The position numbers and the translations under genes were made by a program. From contig CP034976.1 in assembly GCA_004026145.2 (NCBI GenBank), forward strand, positions 15,209,482-15,273,481: 64,000 nucleotides of DNA. Reading direction: 5' to 3'. The notes beneath the pieces are model-generated. The model was not told the origin of the DNA. It was given only the letters and a program-made list of their open reading frames with translations, and did not search any database. Shown here in pieces: positions 52,201 to 61,703 of this stretch. This DNA comes from Takifugu bimaculatus. Its lineage: Eukaryota; Chordata; Actinopteri; Tetraodontiformes; Tetraodontidae. The first letter of the stretch is position 1. Each line of letters opens with the position of its first letter.

Positions 52201-52460
52201 GTGACAGCCGTGATCCACCACTGCACAAAGGTCCTCGGCTACAGCCAAGACACCAGAGCAAAGATGAATCAAAATTCATCAAACCTGCTAACTGCTAACG
52301 GGCTGAGCGTCAGCAGCCAGGTCCTTCACCTTTACACGTTTTCCCGTCAGGATTGAGGGTGAAGCCTTCCCTGCATTTGCATCTGTATGAGGCAGGGCTG
52401 CTCACACATGTGTGCTGGCACTGGTGGTCCACCAGCTCACACGTCTCCGAACCTACAGCC

Positions 52461-52508
<48 letters not shown>

Positions 52509-53360
52509 TGAATGATGGGAACACTGCAAGCCTTCAAAAATGAGCAGGGATACTGGAGAGGAAGTGGAGATCAGAGATCACCTCCACACAGTTTGGAATG
52601 GAAGACTGAGATGAGGGTTTCTATCTGGCTAAAGTTGGCCACCAGGTGCACATGCTCAGAGTGCGGCTCGCTCCCGATGGTCTTCAGCGTGTTCATATCC
52701 ACCCTTCCGACCCCAATTGCAAAGATCTGTAATGCCCGCCTGCCTCGCCTGTGCAGCCACCTGCTCCACCGTGTCCTGCGGCCGCCCGTCGGTTACAATC
52801 ACGGCGATTCGCGGGATGTGCAAGTGTGCTGCTCGTGCCCCATCTTCCTCTGTGAAGGACGTTTCCATGGCGTACTTGATTGCCAGGCCGGTCATTGTTC
52901 CCGTGGCGAGGTGCCTCATGTTCCTCACTGCCTGCTCCACCTCAGCCTTGCTGGTGAAGGTGTTGAGGGAGAATTCAGGCTGGACCACGCTGCCGTACTG
53001 CAGCAGACCAACCCGGGTGGCGTCTGGCCCGATCTCCAGGAACTGGATCAGATTAACGATGAAGGTCTTGACCTTCTCGTAGTCGTTGGGGCGTATGCTT
53101 CTCGAGCTGTCGATGACAAAGACGAAGTCCAGCGGGACGGCTTTGCAAGGATTCTCTGGGACCAGAGAGGAAAAGGTTTGTGTTCAGCTACGCCTGAAAA
53201 CACAAGTCTAGGTCACGGCTGCCCACTCACCCACTGCTTTGTTCTGCACTGTTGTCTCATTCTGGCCTCTGGCTGCAGCAGATCTGGGACGGTGTTTGTT
53301 TACTCCAGCCTGGGACAGACAGAACAGCAGAGAGAGGAGGACGAGGGCCAGCGGCTTCAT
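49204..53360 (-). CDS. matn2: Matrilin-2-type extracellular matrix adaptor protein
   Basis: Twelve coding exons, minus strand: 53231-53360, 52582-53155, 52330-52452, 52116-52238, 51525-51647, 51321-51443, 51114-51236, 50658-50780, 49941-50351, 49716-49868, 49456-49548 and 49204-49259. The product is about 717 residues. It has a signal peptide (1-18), vWA1 (MIDAS DSSRS), six EGF modules each on its own 123-bp phase-1 exon, vWA2 (MIDAS DGSKS) and a C-terminal coiled coil preceded by the Cys pair MCQCENM, which links subunits in matrilins. Matrilins bridge collagen fibrils, proteoglycans and other matrix proteins. Human MATN2 has ten EGF modules and a unique segment before the coiled coil; both are reduced here, so orthology rests on position next to LAPTM4B and ERICH5. 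Exon 2 has one extra base near 52730. The last intron is AT-AC. Confidence 0.9.
49260..49455 (-). other. U12-type AT-AC intron in the matrilin coiled coil
   Basis: The intron begins ATATCCTTTT and ends AC. The branch motif TCCTTAAC lies at 49275-49268, placing its adenosine about 9 bases from the 3' end. Splicing gives an unbroken coiled coil and the same 41-residue length as human MATN2 from the Cys pair to the end. A minor-spliceosome intron at this place is a known trait of matrilin genes. Confidence 0.9.
49869..49940 (-). other. 72-bp in-frame intron inside vWA2
   Basis: GTATTC...TTTTTAG interrupts vWA2 between KAKKSG and VTIYAVGVG. It is 72 bp (a multiple of three) and has no stop codon in the reading frame. 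Matrilin vWA domains have no matching insertion, so it is an intron, not coding. Confidence 0.8.
52464..52506. repeat. (CA)n microsatellite in matrilin intron 2
   Basis: A perfect CA array only about 12 bp from the 3' splice site of EGF exon 3. On the transcribed strand it is (TG)n, serving as part of the pyrimidine/purine context before the acceptor. Confidence 0.92.
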
Positions 53361-54268
53361 CGTGATGAGGGGCAACAACTGCTGAGGAAAGCACAGGAAC
53401 CGACAGCAGCTCCCTCCACGGTGTCCTGGGAGTTGATCAGCTATCGATGGGTCTGCTACTGTCACATGTAATCCCTGTGTTCCTGCAGAGAGACACTTTA
53501 GCAACAAGGTCAGGATGGAATTACTGCATCATTTTACTGCATTTTGAGAGACAGTGGGGTGACGTTGCTGAAGGAACCCCCTGATTTACATTTGAAATCA
53601 TATTTAAAGTGTTTTTTTATTTATTTAATTTTTTTTGGCCTTTATTCTTCTACCTTTGTTTCAACTCGGCCATGCTCAAATTTGCTATTGTGGAAAATGA
53701 GACACACTTTTTTTTAAATGCATTATTAGATTAAGCAATAATCCCGCACCTTTCTGAAAAGTGTTTAAAATTCTACTCACTCTGTTATGAAACTCAAACC
53801 TTCCTGCAGCATCGAGCTAGTCGGTTAGTCCCAGCCGCGGGTCCAGGCAGCTCCGGCAGGAATGACGGGCTACTCCGGCAGAGGACGTACATACCCCTGA
53901 CCTCTCAGGCTTTTTGGCTCTGCCCCCTTCCTCCCTCCACTCTTCGTCTGTTCACTCCCCCTCTGCAGCTTTTCTGCTCAGGCTAGGTCAGAGAGACAAA
54001 TCCGGACTTTTGCAGGACCTCTAGAGCCTTTTTACAGGTGTGGACGCTTCAAACACAAAGCTTTGTTGGATTCTCGCACATCTTCTCCACACATCTGCTC
54101 CAGAGGAATCTTCTAACTCTACCAGAAGTGGTTGGATGAGCTCTGCAACACGATGAGCACATTTATACGCTCACTTCTCACGTCCATGGACACGTCTGCA
54201 GGAACAGACCAAAACATTTGCTGCCTTTGCAGAGTAAAATAAAACACAGCCAGACGGTGGAAACACAC
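53361..54268. other. Matrilin upstream region
   Basis: This holds the matrilin 5' UTR and promoter. An additional noncoding first exon is possible, as in mammals, but I could not fix its borders. No other gene was seen. Confidence 0.5.
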
Positions 54269-54274
54269 TTTAAT
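54269..54274 (-). other. LAPTM4B polyadenylation signal (ATTAAA)
   Basis: ATTAAA on the minus strand, 590 bp after the LAPTM4B stop codon. It is the best hexamer before the matrilin promoter. Confidence 0.4.
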
Positions 54275-54863
54275 AAATGTCACAGCTTTATATTTTCCAA
54301 GTGCCGTCCTCAGATTTGACGTCAGTGTCCTCGCAGCACATTTTCTTCATCTGGTGGAAAGAAAACGGAGTGTTGACCAATGTCCAGAAGCTCCCGGAGG
54401 CCGTGATCGCCCTCCCAGCACCTCTTTCATACGAAATGTTTCATATTCAGAGACCAGTTCCGTCCAGGGGACACTTCATATCTACTGTGTGAACAGCACC
54501 CATCACAAACAAAGTTATGAATGAAGGCAAACCAAGCCTGATCAGGAGCAGAGAAGAGTCAGACAGGAAAACTCTTCGTGCACCCAGTTCCACAATTGTG
54601 CACAAAATATCTAGGACAGACACGGCACTATACTGGTACACACAGCACAGGTAGAAGTAATAAAAATATAGAAAATTAGCTATGACAGGTTCTCAGTATT
54701 CCAAGAAGACAGAAGAGTGACACTGGGAAGGGATTCCAGGGTGGGATGTGCACACGAATGGCTTTACTCTGGAGTGTGTGTGTGTGCATGTGTGGAGCGA
54801 TGGTCCATCCACTGTTGGAGAGGCAGTCAGGTGCAGGGAGGCGGCAGGATGGTGGCGCTGTCC

Positions 54864-57800
54864 TCACGCCGTGGCCGTGTTGTAGGGCGGGGGACCCTGC
54901 TTCACGGGGACGCCGAGGCCGTCGTCGTAGGGAGGCAGCAGCACCTGGGAACAGCGCGGAGGTCGGGAAACCAGCAAAGAATTGACGCTCGTAGACTCTT
55001 TATTAGTCTTTTTAAAAGGATTTTTGACGTTACCCTGGAGACCGACGTTCAATAAATTAGCTTTATGACAAAACAACATGTCTGAGCCATTTCTCCTGGG
55101 ATTTCACTGCACGTGCACTCGCACGTCTTTGCTTTGCAAGAGTGACGTCGCACCGATTTAACAGCGATCAATAACTGTCGAGAGCTGTTACAGAGGCCAA
55201 ATCCTCCCGTGTGGGTCACTGATGGACACAGGCTGCAGATCAGAGTTCTGTGGGTATTCCAGTATAAAAGTCCAGAGTTTCGATATCTCTCACGGTTCTC
55301 GTTTTTCTGTGGATTAATCACTGGAACGCACAAAATAACCGCAAGATTTTGCCCCAATGACAAAAAATTCATCTGGCTTTTTCTGATGCCGCTCCTCAAA
55401 CTTCTGGCTGACTGACAGAAGTCAGGCCGGGCTGGTCCAGCCAACCGTTGTCCACCAGGTGGATCAGATGCGCTCTGAAAGCTTCAGCAGCTGAGGACCC
55501 AGATGGACACTTTGAGCGAATTGTGCTGAGAAATTAAGTTTAATCAACGTTTCTCTCTGAAGGTTTTATAGGTTGCCATAAATTGTTCTACCTGAGCTGT
55601 ATGTGTCGGGAAAGTCGTCTCACTGGCAAACTTGGACCATCTGACGAACGTGCACGTCGTGTGAGCTGCCGACCCAAAGCCACAAACTGACCCCTGGTTT
55701 GCGGTGGGTTCTGAACAGGCCTGACCCCAACTGCTTGCTTCTCTGACACGTTTCAGACCCTGATGTCAGTGACACATGGTTTCCCCATCAGCGACCCGTG
55801 AAAGCTCTCTCACAAGCCCTGAACCTCACGTGGAGCCACACACGGCGTACGGAACCGTCAACCCGAGCAGGCTGGTTCTTTAAATACCTGTGGAACCATT
55901 ATTTCCTCACAGCTGTTGTTCATTTGGAGTCAATTAGTGCAGCTCGCCTGCGTCTGCTCAGCTTCCTGATTTCTCTTTAGCCCTCTGCCTTAAGTGTAAG
56001 GAGCCAAAACGGAGGGAGAGCATGGTTACTGCGGTTGGAGGGTCGGACCTGGGCAACCGGGGCAACCTGGGCTGACACAACACTGCTGCTACTCTGCTAC
56101 CCTCATAATGACTTTGCCAGCCGTCTAATGTCTGTCTGTGCATTCATTCATGCTAGCATGTGGAAAAGTAGCTTCTACAACAGCTCAGCTCTATACCTTC
56201 ATGCCCCCGCCAACAGGATGAGTCTGCAGCTGCCAGACTGGCCTGAACTAAAGATCGTACACTGATGTCTGAATCATGAATGTGGAGCCTATTTCATCTC
56301 TTAGAGACACAGAACTGAAAAGGTCAAACTGGAGACCAGAGGGTCTCAACATGCTGCAGCCGCAGTTGCTTTTTCTTCATTTTTTCCCCTGATTTTATTA
56401 CAATCTGCTGACTTGTAAGTCATTTGGAATCAGTTCTGCTGCTGCTAATGCTAACAAAATATTTGTGCAGCCGTAAACTGCACACGAGACACGTTTGTTT
56501 TATTGAGGCTGCGTGCAGACAGTTTCAGCAAAGACGTTTGTAACAGCTCGTTTCAAGAAAAGAAAAACATTCGCGCTGGTGGCCTGACAGGAAGAAACGT
56601 TCTCAAATGGAGGTTAATAAAAGGGTTACGATGAAATCTGGTGCTGGTTGAGCTCCAACACAATCCAAACTGCTTTAGCAGATCTCAAAGCATAATCTGG
56701 GCGATTACCTGGGGAAGGGGCGGGGCTAATGTCTCCTGTGAATGGGTGTGCGACTTACTGTGGTGTCATTGGTCGTGACATAGAGCAGAACTTCAGAGGA
56801 GCCTCGGCTGGTTACGTATCTGTAGCAGTTCCACACACACGCGATCAGGTAGGCCTGACATCAAATGGAAAGAGAAGAAACACTAATCAGAAATGCAAAC
56901 AGCGCCTGTGGTCCATCGGCTCAATGGGAGCGGGAGGGTTGCAGGCCCAACAGATGTAGTTATTCCTGCATGTTTCTTCAACCAACTCATGAATATGACG
57001 TTTCAACACCACAGTAGTATTGGAAGAACAACAAGGACGTTATAATTCTAACTTGTAGTCTGCAGCCCTCCTTTAAAATAAGAACCGTCTTTTGATGAGA
57101 GACTTGCAAAATGAAGGGTAATGAAACTATTAATGATTAACTGGCTAAAAGGTCGTGAAAGAAAACGCTGCTTTATAGAGTCAAAAAGCAAAATAATGTG
57201 CCTCCAAAGGATTTCAATCTTTTTTGTGTCTCATTTTGTGCACAAACTCTTTTTTTGTGTGCAACACCGGAAAGTAGTAAAAGGTCCGAATCACTGTTGA
57301 ACGGAGGTAAACTTGTAAAATACAAATAACCACGGGGTGAATTAGTCTGTGTTATTAAACAATCCGAGGATTCCGTCCCTTTGCTGCTGTTCTCTGTCAT
57401 CCGCTGATCATCTGGTTCTCAGACCAGCTACTGGAGCAGCCGGGCCAACCACAACACCATCTGCTGCCGCCATCTAACCAAAGTCAGACTGCGATTTCAA
57501 ACTTCCACAATAAACCAATTAAGAAGTCGGTTTAATGCTTTGACAGCTGCCTTTTTCTTACGGTCCCCAAAGGAATATGCAGGGATCCTTTAGCAGCAGC
57601 AGAGGCGGGTTAATTCTGATGCCAGCAGATGAGGCTGCGCAGAAAACGAGTGATAGATCTGGACGCAAAACACGGGTCAGGTCCAAATGTCGGCCTGCAC
57701 ACATGCTCTACATCTATATTGACAGGTGAGCGTCTGCTCGTTTAACTAAACAAAGGCACTCTGTCTCACATAAATGAGTCCGATTGCTGCAGATATAATG

Positions 57801-59963
57801 TAGGAGGCCCGAACGGGTCTGAAACTACGGAAAATGAGTCGGCTCAAGTGAGCAACCGCTTACCTTGAAGGCCAGAATACAGCCGATGAAGAGCAGGACG
57901 ATGAGGACCAAGCAGACGTTGCTGAGAGCAGCGATCTCATCCTTGTAAGGGAAGTTTTCCGGCTGCAAAGGGAGAAGGATGTGGGAGGAGTTCCGCATCA
58001 ACGCCACGCGTAATCTGTGCCAAAACGGCCTGTCTCACCAGCTGCTGCAGGTAGTCCTGTATTGTGTTGGGGTAGACCACGATGCTGACGGCCACCAGCG
58101 TGTTGAGGGCAAAGTCAAATATTTGGTAGCAGAAAAATGGGATAATCCAGGCAGAACGCAGCTGAAACAAGAGTTTCGTTACAACAGGCCTTTGTTGTTT
58201 AACTGAGACTGAACTTTACCTGTCATGATGCCTTTGTTTACCTTGTAAGCACCATACGTTGCCATCCCACATATAAGGATCATTAGCAGAGAGATGGCCG
58301 AGGCGATACACATGTCTGAAGCAGAGAGAGGTTAAAGGTCGGTTAAAGGTCACTCGGGCGGACTGCAAATCACATGTCTGAAGATGGCGAGCAGCTGCCC
58401 CGCGGCAGGAGGATAAACGACGGGCTGCATCTGTCAACCAGGCAGAGGGTTTAACCTCGACTCTGTCATTTCCCTCCATGTCAGCACGAACTCATCTCAC
58501 ACCAGTTACATAAGGACGGCGCCGGAAAAGCAGCAGGAAGCAGAAAACTCAACATTTCTGAGTCCTGTGGTTGTTAAGAGTTTAGGGCGGCCGTGAAAAC
58601 GGTGATTATATTTAAGTAAAACCAATAAAGGACCAATAAATGATAAATAACGACTAAAAACCCGAGATGTAGTTACCCCTCATATAAGTTTAATTCTACC
58701 ACATCTATTAAAGAAATGTGGGTTAATTCACGAGTAAATTACAGGATCAGAAGCAAAGTACCAGATTTCCCCAAATACCAATCAGCAACAGCAACATTGG
58801 TGTAAGAGCCAGGTAAAACAATGTGTTTTCATTAATAAATAAAGAAGCCGTGCATCGAATGACCTGTTGCCTCAGTAACAGGGACAGAGATGATAAATAA
58901 TAAATAATATCCTTCAGTTTAAATGAAGTCTAACCAAGCACCATCTGTTACAGATATTAACTGGCTAAATTAGTCACCGGATTAGAAGCAAAAGTTATTA
59001 TTCCAACAAACGCAAGCGTTTTGCGTTGTTTTTGGCTGAGTTTCTAATCCAGGGGTGGCAGCTGCCAGCCCAGCCTGCAGTGTGAGATCATCACATATTC
59101 TAATCTCTTGGAACTGGGACAGCCCAGTCATTCCCAATCCGGCTCCCAGCAGCTCCTGCTGTCCCACCTCCACTCCCACTGTGAAAGTGTCCACCTTGAT
59201 TAAGAGGAAGGGTTTTCTCCTTGTGTAGGCACCTGTTAGGCTGTAACGCTCTGAAACTTCTCTGACTTTGGGCCTTCTGGGCTACTTACTGGCGTCGTCC
59301 ATGACGTCCAGGTCATTCGCCAGCTCGGCGCTGGTCAGGTGGTACTGGTCGGGATCACTCAGCGCTGTGAGCAGGATGAGTAAGACCACGGCGTTGATGA
59401 GCTTAGGAGAGAGCACATATGGGCAGATCAAGGCGACAGTATATGGAGAGGGGCTGGTGAAGGATGGGTGGTGACCAGAGACACGCTCCAGAGTTTAAAC
59501 CTATATATCATGTCATTCTTTCAGATTATGGAGAAATTAGCGGTGCACAATGTGCACAGGCGTCATAAAATCCCCTTTGATCAGGCAAATGTGATGGAAA
59601 TTTCTCTGAAATCAATAGGCAGGCTGACACAAAACCTGCAACCTGACGAGGCTGTTGATTTATTCATACAGGTGAGGAGGAGTGTTGTTTCTTTAAACCC
59701 TCTGTGCTACATTATTTATAAACAGCATAAAACTCATATTTCCTTTACAAAGTTTAGTCTGGGTTTCATTTTAGACCTACACACAGCAGTAACCCGGTAA
59801 CAGCAACAGAGTGACCATACAGGGTCCGTAAATATCCACACAGATAACGGTGACAGATAACGGGGCTCACCATGTACCAGACCCCCAGGATGATGGTTCC
59901 TGTGCGGACATGGCAACACAGGCAGCAGCTGGTGGAGAACCAGCGGTCCCACGGGGATATCAT
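54864..59963 (-). CDS. laptm4b: Lysosomal-associated transmembrane protein 4B
   Basis: Seven exons join in frame to 225 residues (human short form 226): 59871-59963, 59290-59401, 58242-58315, 58039-58161, 57864-57962, 56759-56854 and 54864-54944. The start ATG (MISPWDRWF) follows an in-frame stop upstream with no earlier ATG, so the N-extended human form has no counterpart here. Four membrane segments can be read: around GTIILGVWY...LLILL, CIASAISLLMILICGMA, WIIPFFCYQIFDFALNTL and VCLVLIVLLFIGCILAF. The cytosolic tail ends with two PY motifs (PPYDD and PPPYN), the known binding sites for NEDD4-type ubiquitin ligases and sorting. LAPTM4B acts in late endosomes/lysosomes, affecting amino-acid transport, ceramide handling and EGFR traffic. 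All junctions are GT-AG and phases agree. Confidence 0.97.
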
Positions 59964-60852
59964 CTTATCCTTCCCTTTTGTCACCGCTGCCGGAGCGTTT
60001 GGAGGCGACGACGGCCGAGATTCGGTCCTCTCCGTCAAGACCAGCAGGATCCTCTGACCTGTCCGTCACTTATCGGCGAAAGCTGATTTGTAGAACGGGC
60101 GTCAAGTTGGCGTCAGCTTAGCGTGGCACTTCCGGTTTTCAAAATAAACCTCCATACTCTCGTTTTTAGCGTGAAATATAACTTTTGTCGAGAACTTTTC
60201 ACAGGGTGTTGTGCACATTGAATTTAAATGATATATATCATTTCGTGTTCTATGTTATGACAAAACCCCAAATCATATACAGTTTTTGAATACTTTGAAT
60301 TTAATTTAAATACAGTAGAAACTCGAACTTTAACGTAGTAATACAAGAACTTCCGGTCACAATCTGCTCAAATGCGCTCACTTGACACGGCTGGATAAAT
60401 CCGCATTAACTAGTCCCGCTGACGATAAACACCGGAGGTTGGTGGGATCAAATCCTATGATGTAAGCAGTAATTTCCAGAAAGTTACGTACAGATCAGCC
60501 CAAATATTTTATTCTGAGATCACCAGCTTTTGACATTTAAATATTTCCGGCTGGAAATGACAAAATAAGCCTTTTTTTTTTTTTTTTTAAATATATGTAT
60601 ATATAGAAGTTTGTAAATCCTGCAACAAATCTCAGATCAAGATGAATGGACTATTAAGATTAGTTATTTTCTCACCTGTTAACATCCTCACTTTTATTGC
60701 AGATCTTATCTCTTACAACAGCTTCCTTCAAAGTAATTTGAGAAAAATGCCACTTGCAAACCCCACCTACAATACAGGAGTCCCCCCCCCAAAAAATAAA
60801 TAAATAAATAAATAGAAAAACTCACCTTTTTACATATGGCTTTAGCTTTTCT
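59964..60852. promoter_or_regulatory. LAPTM4B 5' UTR/promoter and MTDH 3' flank
   Basis: Two ETS-type elements ACTTCCGG (near 60126 and 60348) lie upstream of the LAPTM4B start, as is usual for TATA-less housekeeping promoters. A poly-T run (about 60571-60588) and an AAAT repeat (about 60788-60815) follow. No coding exon was recognised. Confidence 0.5.
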
Positions 60853-61703
60853 TTTATTACAAACAAGTTTTACAAAAGATTCCGCCGACTCAAACACAAG
60901 TGGAAAATCACGACGATGTCGATGGGACTGATGAGATCACGCCTACGATCAGAGGCTCCCACGTGGTCATGGGTGAAAGCAATCACAGAGGGGGAAAAAA
61001 GCTGTCAAGACACTGCAGCACGATATCAGACAGGACAAACCAGGTGGACCGAGTCGATTGAAATGCAGCCGTCACGAATAAAAATGTTGACATTTATTTT
61101 TTCCCTTTTCTGACCCTCAAACTTCGTCCAAGTCGCACATTTACACACCCTGTTACACCCGAAATGTTAATGTGAATCATCCGTTTGATCTTGGCTCCTC
61201 TCCGACAACCGCGCTTGTTGTCCCTTCATACACAAACGGTTCAAAAAGAAATAATGATTATAAAAGCAAGAGCAGAGTTTATGGTTATGGCCCAGTGTCG
61301 TGCGACCCGAAGGATTGGTTTTGGCTCTCCATAAAGCCGCCATACGCCCCCACGAGGGCACGTTTCCGAATGTGACCAGTATTTTCTACATCTAAATTCT
61401 ACAATACCGCTCTTCCAATTGGTTACTAGATTCAGTGGAGTTAAAGACAGAATCAAAAGAATCAAATCCATTTGTGAAAATCAACGACGCCACTTTACAA
61501 ATGATTGCACTGTATCCACGATCAGTTTCCAGTGATGCTTCATGTTTATAAAAGCCGGTTTGACTTCCAGGCTGCTGTTAAATGTTCTGCTCCAATCAGG
61601 GAAAAAAATTAAAAAAAACAGAGTTTTAGTCAAAGTTCTTCTGACAAAGAAAAAAAGGGTGTTGCATAAACCGGAGAGGAAGTCTTTTGCATACAGATGG
61701 GTC

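Noticed and set aside
52512..53471. Plus-strand 319-codon frame
   Set aside because: Shadow of matrilin vWA1 and signal-peptide exons; the minus strand gives the conserved domain.
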